Source: Heliocidaris tuberculata (Eukaryota; Echinodermata; Echinoidea; Camarodonta; Echinometridae). From it: 64,000 nt of DNA. The stretch is taken from positions 13,803,468-13,867,467 of the forward strand of contig CM046847.1 in the NCBI GenBank assembly GCA_025618425.1, in the 5' to 3' direction. Position numbers and translations under genes: made by a program. How positions within the stretch are numbered: the first letter of the stretch is position 1; every line of letters begins with the position of its first letter. Under the pieces are notes generated by a model. The model had not been told where the DNA came from and did no database searches. It was given only the letters and a program-made list of their open reading frames with translations. Of this stretch, positions 36,874-46,320 are shown piece after piece.

Positions 36874-37304
36874 CCTCAAACCCTTGACCAAATACTTTAC
36901 ACTATAAAGCCAACCCTAAGCCTAACCATAGAAACCTGGCCTGAAACTTAATTCCATCCTTTACCTTAAGTCCTTAACCCTACGTCTATAACAAAATAAA
37001 GCCCATGACAATTGTCAGCGGAGTATATTTGGTAGCACCACTGTTTCAAAATTTTCATGAAAAGGTATTATTCATGACTTGTGTAGCGTCATCTGTTTAA
37101 ATGCTCAGCTCCATTTAAAACAATCTGCCAGAAAAAAAAAAAAAAAAATCCGGGGGACATGTCCCCCGTCTCGCCCTCCAGTACAAAATTACAGCCGAAT
37201 AGGGTTCTTGTGAATGCACCTAAAATCTCATCTGTTTAAATGTATGTTCTGAAAGACAGACATTCTTTCTTGAAACACTGTAATCACATTCTCTTGTTAT
37301 CTTT

Positions 37305-37410
37305 GTTTGTAAGTTCGTTATGTCATGAAACGCCTTGAGCATATAATCAAAATGAAAAAATGGCGCTGTAGAAATCTCATGTATTATTATTATTATTATT
37401 ATTATTATCT
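37305..37410 (+). mobile_element. Retroposon 3' end with (ATT)n tail, unit A
   Basis: Contains GAAACGCCTTGAGCATATAA then TGGCGCTGTAGAAATCTCAT and an ATT repeat. This form (CCTTGAGCA, GGCGCTATAGAAAT, ATT tail) is common in LINE/SINE 3' ends of invertebrates. The unit B counterpart lies at about 41940-42037. Confidence 0.55.
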
Positions 37411-37872
37411 CTATGTTTCATTTTAGTGGGATTTATTTGTGCGTCTTTTGTTTTCTTTTTGTTGTTGTTTCTTTGTTCATTGTTGTTTACCGTGTTACAT
37501 GAACATTGCTTTATTAATCCATCTACTCAAAGTTTGAACGCGCTTAACTATTATCAGGATCTCTAATCAGGATTTTTTATTTTTTTTTTAATTGTCAATC
37601 GTCACATAATGTATTTTTAACATGCTTGTATTTGTTCTTGTTTGTATTTTTCATGTTGTTTTTATCTTTTGAATTTGAATATGGAAATAAATGAAAATGA
37701 GGAATGATATTTCTTTATTGTGTGGGGTCACATCGGGTAACTCCATCCATACATATATGGATATATGGGAACCTCGTGACTCTACCATATTTATAGATTC
37801 TTACACAACATTGCAACACTAACAAAATAATGAAACTATATATAGAATAAATCCGTTTCACTTGAATGTCAA

Positions 37873-37948
37873 GGTAGCGTGGCCGAGCGGTCTAAGGCGC
37901 TGGTTTTAAGAACCACTCATATCGTGGGTTCGAATCCCACCGTTACCA
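37873..37948 (+). tRNA. tRNA-Leu (anticodon TAA), slot 7A
   Basis: 76 nt. Acceptor GGTAGCG/CGTTACC, loop TTTAAGA with anticodon TAA at 37907-37909, T arm intact, discriminator A, T6 run at 37954-37959. One C-C mismatch closes the anticodon stem (CTGGT/ACCAC). The variable region is TCATATC, seven nt, lacking the usual class II stem. Decoding of UUA/UUG is inferred from the anticodon only. Confidence 0.7.
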
Positions 37949-38105
37949 AAACATTTTTTAAAAACATTTTTAACCAATGTTATAAGTGACCGAAGGATGT
38001 CATCGACAAATATGTGATTTGGACAACTTTGAATGTAATTTCCTCAGTTTCTGCACGGTTTCCAAAAGGTCATCTGACTTGTTTATCTTCCCTTGTGAAA
38101 ATCAA

Positions 38106-38187
38106 GGTAGTGTGGCTGAGCGGTCTGAGGCGCTGGCTTAGGTGACCAATCATTTCGATGGCGTGGGTTCGAATCCCACCTTTGCCG
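38106..38187 (+). pseudogene. tRNA-Leu body with AGG (Pro) anticodon, slot 1B
   Basis: 82 nt. The acceptor GGTAGTG pairs with CTTTGCC with one T-T mismatch, and the T arm is perfect. The anticodon arm CTGGC-TTAGGTG-ACCAA gives anticodon AGG, a proline reading, in a leucine-type body with a class II variable arm. Two anticodon-stem pairs are broken and the discriminator is G. I call it a pseudogene, but it may be transcribed. Confidence 0.65.
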
Positions 38188-38612
38188 TATTGAATGTAAC
38201 TTCCTACCATCGGTTTTGTGTGGATTTTCAGGGATTGGTCCCCCGTAGATCATCGTTAAGGGAGGGGAAAATGAGCATATTGATAATCCATTTCTATATT
38301 GCGAACTATGAAGTAGTAGCAGGGTATGTATAAAAATCCCTAGATAAAGTCATCCGGCAAATATAAGTAAATTGAATGAGGATTACTTTGATTTTTATAT
38401 TTATTTTACAGTAGAGAAGCAGTGAATGTTTGTCATAGTCTCCCATAGATTTGAGCATAAGAGTGGCTTGTATCATATTCACAGATACACACGTCAACAA
38501 TGAAGACCACAAAAAAAAAAAAAAAACGAATGATGATGCAATGTTGGTGTAACATCGCTATAATAACGAACAATGAAACGACGGTAAAATAGTTTGCATA
38601 TTTGTATATTAA

Positions 38613-38694
38613 GGTAGCGTGGCCGAGTGGTCTAAGGCGCTGGTTTAAGGGACCAATCATTTCGATGGCGTGGGTTCGAATCCCACCGCTGCCA
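38613..38694 (+). tRNA. tRNA-Leu (anticodon AAG), slot 2B
   Basis: An intact 82-nt class II copy: acceptor paired, loop TTAAGGG, variable arm CAT-TTCG-ATG, T arm GTGGG/CCCAC, discriminator A. It has one C-A pair at the top of the anticodon stem. A short T run starts at 38700. The downstream spacer matches that after 16714. Confidence 0.9.
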
Positions 38695-39237
38695 ATATGT
38701 TTTTATTTTAACTTTTGGACGAGTGTAGGGTTGGATTATTCACTGTATTAAGCAAATTTATGATACTGATTAATAAAAGAACAAAAATCCTATTTAATTT
38801 CAATAATTAACATTTATATTCATAAATATTGTATAATCTTCTCTTATTTTATATGTTCATGGTCGTGATGATGTAACCCCCTTTTTTTAACCAATGGAGG
38901 ATAGGACCAGCGGATGACATCAACAAATTTATGATAGGACCTCTTGATTCGTTCCAAAGTGAGAAAACCCTGTACAAAAATGTTCAAACTCTATTTTGTT
39001 GTTGAAATATCATTTGGAGAAATGCATAAAATCTACTTGCTCAAGACAAATTCTGCACCGTTCTTGAAGATTTTAATCATTTTTCAAATAACATCATTCC
39101 ATATTAAATGAAATTATAAAAATTTACTTAATCTAATTTACTACATGCATTATCCTTTTTACCATTTTCCTTCTTTTTTTCAGACACAAATTTTCAGAAG
39201 GTCATGTGACTTATTCATCTTCTCTTGTGAATCTCAA

Positions 39238-39319
39238 GGTAGCGTGGCTGAGCGGTCTAAGGCGCTGGTTTAAGGGACCAATCATTTCGATGACGTGGGT
39301 TCGAATCCCACCTAAGCCG
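39238..39319 (+). pseudogene. tRNA-Leu-like (AAG), mispaired acceptor, slot 3B
   Basis: Same sequence as slot 3A, with 3' acceptor strand CTAAGCC and discriminator G. The unchanged copy shows that the defect predates the unit duplication. Confidence 0.75.
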
Positions 39320-39711
39320 TATCCTACCATCGGTTTTGTGTGGATTTTCAGGGATTGGTCCTCCGTAGATCATCTTTAAGAAAGGGGAAAATGAGCATCT
39401 TGACAATCCATTTTTATATTGCAAACTTTGTAGCAGGGGTTATATAAAAATCCCTAAATAAAGTCATCTAAGAAATATAAGTAAATTGAATGAGGATTAC
39501 TTTGATTTGATATTCCTTTTACACTAGAGAAGCAGTGAATGTTTGTCATCGTCCCACATAGCTTTGAGCATATGAGTGGCTTCGATCATATTCACAGATA
39601 CACACGTCATTATTACAACAAAAAAGGAAGGATGATGCAATCTTGGTGTAATATCACTATTATAACGAACAATGAAACGATAGCCAAATAGTTTGCATAT
39701 TTGTATATTAT

Positions 39712-39793
39712 GGTAGCGTGGCCGAGTGGTCTAAGGCGCTGGTTTCAGGGACCAATCATTTCGATGGCGTGGGTTCGAATCACACCGCTGCCA
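39712..39793 (+). tRNA. tRNA-Leu (anticodon CAG), slot 4B, T-stem mismatch
   Basis: Matches slot 4A except CCCAC to CACAC in the T stem, which breaks one pair and changes the end of the B box. It may be a weakened or recently dead gene. A T run lies at 39799-39805. Confidence 0.7.
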
Positions 39794-40155
39794 GAATATT
39801 TTTTTAAACATTTTAACCGATGGAGGATAGGACCAGCGGATGACATCAACAAATTTATGAAAGGACCCTTTGATTCGTTAAAAAGTGTGAAAACCCTTTA
39901 CAAAAATTTGTAACTTTATTTTGTTGTTGAAATATCATTTGGAGAAATGCATAAAATCAACTTGCTCAAGACAAATTCTGCACCGTTTTTGCAGATTTTT
40001 AGTAATTTTTCAAAGTAGATTATTTCATATTAAAGGAAATTATAAAATTCATTTTGCTAAATTCATTATCGTTTTTACTTTTTTTTTTCTTTTTTCTTCT
40101 GACACAAATTTTCAAAAGGTCATGTGACTTGATCATCTTCTCTTGTGGATATCAG

Positions 40156-40243
40156 GGTAGCGTGACTGAGCGGTCTAAGGCGCTGGTTTAAGGTACAAAT
40201 CATTTCGATGGCGTTGGCGTGGGTTCGATTCCCACGTCTGCCG
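40156..40243 (+). pseudogene. tRNA-Leu-like pseudogene (AAG), slot 5B
   Basis: Counterpart of 35695. It has 3' acceptor strand GTCTGCC and an expanded variable region (a GGCGTT insertion), but its T stem is fully paired, unlike slot 5A. The discriminator is G. Confidence 0.75.
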
Positions 40244-40558
40244 TAATCTTTAAAGAACTTACAATGTAACTTCCTACCATCGGTTTTGTGTGGATTTTCA
40301 GGGATTGGTCCCCCTTAGATCATCCTTAAGGAAGAGGAAAATGAGCTTCTTGATAAAACCATGAAGTTGTAGCAATGTATATAAAAATTATATCAAAATC
40401 CCTAAAATAAAATCATCTAGCAAATATAAGTAAACTGAATGAGGATTACTTTGATTTTGATATTCCTTTTTTACAATAGAAGCAGTGAATATTTGTCATA
40501 GTCCTACATAGCTTTTAGCCCATTAGTGGCTTGTATCATATTCACAGATACACACACG

Positions 40559-40837
40559 CAGAGGCGGCGCCAGGGTATTTCAATAGGGGGGGGGGGGCAA
40601 AATGACGCGTATAGCAACGTCGCACGTCGAGGGTCTTGAAATAACAAATAGGACTATAACAGTTATGTCATAATTGCATGGCCTAGCCTTCTCTTCTCCA
40701 TTTCCCCTTCTCTTTCTCCTTTTTTCCCCCTTCTTCCTCTTTTTTTTTTTTGTTTGTTGTGTTTTTGCTCGCTTGAAAAATGATAGGGAAGGCGGCCGCC
40801 CCCCCTGCTCCCCCCCCCCCCTGTAGCGCCGCCCCTG
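40559..40837 (-). mobile_element. hAT-like MITE in unit B
   Basis: 279 bp. Starts CAGAGGCGGCGCCAGGGTA and ends CTGTAGCGCCGCCCCTG, opposite in orientation to the unit A copy. It is flanked by perfect 8-bp repeats CACACACG (40551-40558, 40838-40845). Unit A has one CACACACG at the matching site (about 36091-36098) and no insert. Confidence 0.95.
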
Positions 40838-40958
40838 CACACACGTTAACATTGCAACAACAACAAAAAAGAACAACGCGAATGATGATGCAATATTGGT
40901 GTAACATCGCTATTATATCGAACAAAAAGACGATGGTGAAATTTTCACCCACTTGTTA

Positions 40959-41025
40959 ATCGAGCGGTCTAAGGCGCTGGTTTTAAGCACCAGTCATATC
41001 GTGGGTTCGAATCCCACCGTTACCA
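40959..41025 (+). pseudogene. 5'-truncated tRNA-Leu (TAA), slot 6B
   Basis: The sequence TCAAGGTAGCGTGGC before CGAGCGG is missing. The anticodon arm CTGGT-TTTAAGC-ACCAG is perfect (TAA), with a seven-nt variable region and an intact T arm. Confidence 0.85.
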
Positions 41026-41829
41026 AAACATTTTTAAAAAACTTTTTAGACCAGTGTTATATAAGACCGGAGGATGTCATCAACCAATATGTGATTTTGA
41101 CAATTTTGAATGTAATTTCCTCAGTTTCTGCACAATGATGTGATAGGACCTTCAGATTTGTACAAATTGTGAAAAGCCTATTCATAATAAAATGTTATTT
41201 CGAAACTTTGTTTTTGGTTGTTGAAAATAATGTTTGAAGATAATGTATCAAAACTAATTACTCCAGTAAAATGTACACTCTTTGCACATTCCATTATTTT
41301 GGTAGTAACTTTCTTTCAAATTTAAATACTATTCCTACATACCTCAAACCCTTGACCAAATACTTTACACTATAAAGCCAACCCTAAGCCTAACCATAGA
41401 AACCTGGCCTGAAACTTAATTCCATCTCTTACCTTAAGTCCTTTACCCTACGTCTATAACAAAATAAAGCCCATGACAATTGTCAGCGGAGTATATTTGG
41501 TAGCACCACTGTTTCAAAAATTTTCTTGAAAAGGTATTATTCATGACTTGTGTAGCGTCATCTGTTTAAATGCTCAGCTCCATTTAAAACAATCTGCCAG
41601 AAAAAAAAAATCCGGGTTACCTGTCCCCTGTCTCGCCCTCTAATACAAATGATATTATAGCCGAATAGGATTCTTGTGAATACACCTAAAGTCTCATCTG
41701 TTTAAATGTGTGTTCTGAATGACAGACATTCTTTCTTAAAATCACAACTAAAATCACAACTGAAAACGTATTTGTTCTCTTCCTTGTAATTATTGCAATA
41801 TTTTAATTTACTATGTCCAGGAGAATTCT

Positions 41830-41920
41830 GTATGTATTTTTCTCTAAGCGCCATGAGCACCGAAAGGTGGACCTGTGCGCTATACAAGTAGCCACTATTA
41901 TTATTATTATTATTATTAAA
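41830..41920 (+). mobile_element. Retroposon 3' end with (ATT)n tail, unit B only
   Basis: AAGCGCCATGAGCACCGAAA, then GTGCGCTATACAAGTAGCCA and an ATT tail. It has no counterpart in unit A, where sequence runs from TTTCTTGAAACACTG directly, so it appears to be an insertion after the duplication. Confidence 0.6.
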
Positions 41921-42368
41921 ACACTGTAATTATCATTCTCTTGTAAGTTCTTTCGTTCGTTATGTCATGAAGCGCCTTGAGCATATAATAAAAATGGAAA
42001 CTGGTGCTATAGAAATCTCACGTATTATTATTATTATTGTCTCTATCACGTTTCATTTTAGGGGGATTCATTTGTGCGTCTTTTTTCTTTTTTTTTTCTT
42101 TGTTTATTATTATTATTTTTTTTTTTACCGTGCTACATGAACCTTGCTTCATCAATTAATCTACTCGAAATTTGTAGGCGCTTAGCTATTGTCAGGAGCT
42201 CTCCTCAGGATATTCGTTTGTTGTATGGGGTCATATTGGGTAACCCCATCCATACATATATGCATATATGGGAAACTCGTGACTGTACCATATAAAGATT
42301 CTTACACAACATTGCAACACTAAGAAATAATGAAACTAGAATAAATCCGTTTTTTACTTGAATATCAA

Positions 42369-42444
42369 GGTAGCGTGGCCGAGCGGTCTAAGGCGCTGGT
42401 TTCAAGCACCAGTTATATCGTGGGTTCGAATCCCACCGTTACCA
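42369..42444 (+). tRNA. tRNA-Leu (anticodon CAA), slot 7B
   Basis: 76 nt. The acceptor GGTAGCG pairs with CGTTACC, the anticodon stem CTGGT/ACCAG is perfect, and the loop TTCAAGC gives anticodon CAA (reads UUG). The T arm is intact, the discriminator is A and the variable region is seven nt (TTATATC). There is no intron, although eukaryotic tRNA-Leu(CAA) genes usually have one. The first clear T run downstream is at 42463-42467. Confidence 0.75.
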
Positions 42445-42698
42445 AAACATTAAAAAAAAAACTTTTTAACCAATGTTATATAAGACCGAAGGACGTCATC
42501 GACAAATATGTGATTTTGACAGTTTTAAATGTAATTTCCTCAGTTTCTGCACGATTGTTGTGATAGGACCTACAGATTTGTACAAAATTGTGAAAATCCT
42601 ATTCAAAATAAAATATCATATCGAAACTTTATCAAACAACATTGCAACACTAACAAATAATGAAACTAGAATAAATCCATTTTTTATTTGAATATCAG

Positions 42699-42741
42699 GG
42701 CAGCGTGGCCGAGCCGTCTAAGGTGCTGGTTTTAGGCAACC
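42699..42741 (+). pseudogene. tRNA-Leu 5' half (TAG)
   Basis: GGCAGCGTGGCCGAGCCGTC, then the anticodon arm with TAG, breaking off after GGCAACC. It continues into array spacer sequence (GATAAGTGGGTGTCATCAAC). The T arm is missing. Confidence 0.8.
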
Positions 42742-42845
42742 TTTTCACCAGTAGTGTATAGGATAAGTGGGTGTCATCAACGAATTGATGATAAAGACCT
42801 ATTGATTCGTAATACAAGTGTGAAAACCTTATTCAAGGTAAGTTC

Positions 42846-43190
42846 GTCCTGCAGAATGTGATGATCCCATCGTACGGTACAGGAGGCAGTCATCTGCGAA
42901 CAGTCTTACTTGTGACTTCACATGCACCGTCTGGTAGATCATTCACATAGCACAGGATAAAGAGAGGTCCGGGTGATGTCCCCTGTGGAACGACTGAATA
43001 GACATGGACATCATGGGAGATCTCCACATCGATAACGACCCTCATTTGGTGCTTTGTTAAGTAGTTCCAAGTGTGAATAGAGCCAGTCATTCCAAACGAT
43101 GTGAATTAATGCAGGGTTTACCCATGGGGCCCGTAATCGAGGGGTTTTAGGGAATCAAGTATAACAGCAACTGTTTGTTTTCTCTGGTAG
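42846..43190 (-). pseudogene. LINE reverse transcriptase fragment
   Basis: On the minus strand, frames carry VVPQGTSPGPLFILCYVNDL (the family pattern is a VPQG block, then GP, then a YINDLP block). After a frameshift comes VRLFADDCLLYRT, the catalytic FADD box (42889-42900). This is the palm region of a non-LTR retrotransposon reverse transcriptase, Jockey/CR1-like by eye. It is truncated at both ends and frameshifted. It lies between the two tRNA halves. Confidence 0.85.
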
Positions 43191-43204
43191 TTGGCTTGGA
43201 GTAG

Positions 43205-43229
43205 GTGGGTTCGAATCCCACAGCTGCCA
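43205..43229 (+). pseudogene. tRNA-Leu 3' half (T arm and acceptor)
   Basis: GTGGGTTCGAATCCCAC then AGCTGCCA and a T run. GCTGCC complements the GGCAGC that starts the 5' half at 42699, so the two halves may come from one gene split by the intervening spacer and LINE fragment. Confidence 0.7.
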
Positions 43230-43404
43230 TAATTTTTTTGAGAACTTTGAATGTTATTTCTTCTCAAAAGCAGATCGGCAACAGCTTATACATGACTGAT
43301 ACTTTGGTATCATCTAGATTTCAATTTACTGATTCATAGTTATTGGTACTTTGTCTTAATCTCTTTTGAAGTCTCATATATAAAGTCTAAACTATGATTT
43401 CGTA

Positions 43405-43795
43405 CAGAAGCGGCGCACCCGGAGGGCGGGGGGGGGGCACGGTACCCCCCACCTTTTCAAGTATTTCTGAAAAAATGTCCCCTTTCTCTCTGATAAGTGC
43501 CCTTTTTACTACTAAAAGTGCCCCTTTTCTTTTCTAATAAGTGCCCTTTGCCCTTCTGATAAGTGCCTTTTGATCCTCCTGATAAGTGCCCCTTTTCATT
43601 TCTGATAATTGCCTTTTTATCTCTCTAAGAAGTGCCCCTTTTTCCTTCTGATAAGTGCAATTTTACTTCTGATAGGTGCCTCTTTTTTTCCCAATAAGTT
43701 CACTTCCATCTTCTGATAAGTGCCCCTAATTTCTCTCGAATTTGTGCCCTTTTTTCCTTTAATGAGTACATTTTTACTTTCATTTTCCTTTTGTT
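43405..43795 (-). mobile_element. Minisatellite-bearing hAT-like element, partial
   Basis: Begins CAGAAGCGGCGCACCCGGAG. It contains the minisatellite in reverse (CTTCTGATAAGTGCCCCTTT units, 43470-43760). The array spacer resumes at about 43800 (GGGGTTAACTCGTATATTCG). The far terminus has decayed, so the right limit is approximate. Confidence 0.6.
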
Positions 43796-44276
43796 TCTTA
43801 GGGGTTAACTCGTATATTCGTCTGTCTTCACTTTTTCCCACTTTCATCATATTGAACTATTCCTATGGGACTTCCGACAATAGGTGTTTCGTGCATTATC
43901 GGGGGGGGGGGGGGTGGTGCCCGCTAGATCATGCTTAAAGAAGGAAAAAAAATATTTAATTAAATTTCATCTTGAAAGCTTCAGAGTTGTAGCAGAGTAT
44001 ATTCAAAAGTCCCTGAATCATGTCATGTAGGAAATGTAAGTAAATTAAATCAAGCTTACATTGATTTGGCGTTCCTTTTGCACTAGTACATAAGTGAATG
44101 TTGCCATAGTCCCGCATAGTTTTGATCTAATGAGTTGGGTTCACCATATTCATAGATACTACTCCACTTTATTGCAGGTTACAAAATTAACGAATAATGT
44201 TGTAATACTGATGTACCATTGCAACATTAACGAATTATGAAACGATGATAAAATAGTTTTCATAGTTGCACATGAC

Positions 44277-44358
44277 GGTAGCATGGCCGAGTGGTCTAAG
44301 GCGCTGGTTTTAGGTACCAATCATTTCGATGGCGTGGGTTCGAATCCCACTGCTGCCA
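44277..44358 (+). tRNA. tRNA-Leu (anticodon TAG)
   Basis: An intact 82-nt class II tRNA with loop TTTAGGT, anticodon TAG at 44311-44313, an intact T arm and discriminator A. The acceptor is GGTAGCA/TGCTGCC: the seventh pair is A-T where the other genes have G-C, so both partners changed together. A very strong T run at 44362-44374 follows. Confidence 0.9.
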
Positions 44359-44399
44359 GAATTTTTTTTTTTTTAATTTTAACTAATGGCGTATAGGAC

Positions 44400-45250
44400 A
44401 CGGAATGTCATCAGCAAAATTCTCGATACGTTTGCTTCGTAAAAAAATGAAATCCCTTTTCATATTTTGAAACAATATTTTTGTTTTTTAATTAATCATG
44501 ATTTCTTCAAACAAGCATATTTTTTGAAGAAATTTCATAAAAACTTATTACTCCTCAGAAAACGGTAAATATATATTTTAAAATTTACATAATTCATTAA
44601 ACATGCATCATAAAAGCTTTGCTGTTTATCATTTCCCCCTTCAAACACAAATTTGCATGAGGTCACATGACTTGTTCATCTTATTTTGTGACGTTTCCCG
44701 TGTTGAGTGAAGTTAAGCCGCAGGTTCCACTCCTAGGTAACATTTTACTGATTCATAGAGAGTTGTTGGTACTTTTCTCTTCTGAAGTCGCATATCTATG
44801 AAGTCTGAAATATGATTTTGTGAAAAAAAGTATCATTCATAAACTCATCCGCTTTTATAGGAGTGTACTCGGATATTGCTCAGTCTTCTCTTCTCCCACT
44901 TTCACTATATCATTGCGCTGTTGTCGTCTATAGATTTAGCTTATTTTACCAGTTTTTTGCAGGGCTATATCCTCTCCTCCATGTACATGATAATCTGAGA
45001 TAACCTTGTATCCCCCCTCCCCACGCCCACACACACAGCTATGAATCATCTAATATAAATGGAAGTAAATGAAATCAAGCGTACATTGATATTGATAGCG
45101 CAACCGTGAATGTTTACCGTAGTCCCACATACTTTGGACCCTATGTCAACACTGCAACATTAAATAATGTTGTTGCAATATTTATGTAACCTCGCAGTAT
45201 TAACGAAAAATGAAACGAAGGTAAAATTCTTTACTTTGCTCACATGAAAA
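44400..45250. other. Array spacer, no gene
   Basis: Decayed array spacer sharing blocks with 43250-43900 (CACTTTCA, TTGTTCATCTT, GTCCCACATA). Nothing coding. Confidence 0.5.
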
Positions 45251-45254
45251 TGAA

Positions 45255-45287
45255 GGTAGCGTGGCTGAGCGGTCTAAAGCACTGCCA
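45255..45287 (+). pseudogene. tRNA-Leu with internal deletion
   Basis: The 5' acceptor and D arm (GGTAGCGTGGCTGAGCGGTC) run directly into CACTGCCA and a T run. About 45 bases covering the anticodon, variable and T arms are deleted. Confidence 0.85.
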
Positions 45288-45289
45288 AA

Positions 45290-46040
45290 ACATTTTTTAA
45301 AACTTTTAACCAATATTGCATAGGACCAATCCATGTCATCGAAAAATTAATGATAGGACTTATATATGCATCTGAATAAAAGGTGTGAAAACCCTATTCA
45401 TATTTCAGAACTTTAATTTTGCTGTTAAAATAATGATTTTAGAAATTCCATGAAGCTAATTACTCTAGAAAACTTGTGTAATATTTTTTTTCCACATTTC
45501 AATCATTTTTGTTTTATTCTTATTCTATCATTTTTTTTTAAATTATGTTATTTTTTGGGGGGAGGGGGAGGGGGAACGTGCATTATAAAAGTTTACTTTT
45601 TAGCATTTCGAACGGTCCTCAAGGTCATATGACTTGTTCATCTTGTGGTGTGACTATCTTTTTGTCAACTTTTCATTTCATGTAAATTATCTTTGTCAAA
45701 CTTTACATCATTCAAATTTCAGTTCGAGACGAGTTTTCAAATTTTTTTGCCGATCTGAAGTTCATTCTCTTAACACCTAAAAAGAACAAAAACCGTTCGA
45801 ATTGTTTCTGCGGCACCATTTAGAACTCACAACAGTCCTTTGAAATGATATTTAATGCTGTTCATTTCTTTCATCATATTGTCCCCTTATTTCTATATAT
45901 ACATTTTACTTTGTCAGAATAGTGTATGGGGTTTATTGCCAGTTGCTTTGTCAAGAGGAACTCAGGGCTGCACCATATTCACATATAGTAAATAGTGTCT
46001 GTTTAATACGCGCTGTGATTTGTTAGATTCGCATTACGTG
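45290..46040. other. Array spacer, no gene
   Basis: Continues the spacer homology seen after the tRNA genes at 36292 and 42444, and then matches sequence downstream of the 16714 gene (about 17100-17230, GACTTGTTCATCTTGTG-like). No gene. Confidence 0.5.
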
Positions 46041-46042
46041 AC

Positions 46043-46058
46043 GTGCACGATCGTGCAC
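46043..46058. other. Perfect 16-bp palindrome
   Basis: GTGCACGATCGTGCAC reads the same on both strands. No known factor is implied. Confidence 0.8.
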
Positions 46059-46320
46059 TATAACTTTGATTTTTGCACGGGGAATCCCGTGTTAAATGAA
46101 GAGGGGATGAGTCATTATAGGGGTCTATTTACTATAACAATTAAGTGCATGTTCTGTTTATGCACAATTACTGGACTATATGAACTCCAAATACCAAATT
46201 ATCCCTCATGCAGCTCTATTTCACCTCGGCCTGCGGCTTCGGTAAAACAAAACTGCACTCGGGATAATTTAGTATTTTGTCGTGCACATAATCCAGTATA
46301 GTGCATGATGGACCCTGATG

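Larger units (their letters stand above)
33598..38057 (+). repeat. Higher-order tRNA-Leu unit A (~4.47 kb)
   Basis: Contains seven tRNA-Leu slots starting at 33654, 34136, 34750, 35238, 35695, 36216 and 37873. Each has a counterpart 4.45-4.50 kb further right in unit B (4.74 kb for slot 6, where unit B carries an extra 279-bp MITE). Spacers are also shared, for example GATGGAGGATAGGACCAGCG, GAATGAGGATTACTTTGAT and GGTCATGTGACTTGTTCATC. Confidence 0.85.
38058..42560 (+). repeat. Higher-order tRNA-Leu unit B (~4.5 kb)
   Basis: Slots at 38106, 38613, 39238, 39712, 40156, 40959 and 42369 correspond in order to those of unit A. Differences include a shift from TAA to CAA in slot 7, AAG to AGG in slot 1, a restored 5' end in slot 2, and reciprocal MITE presence or absence. 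Confidence 0.85.
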
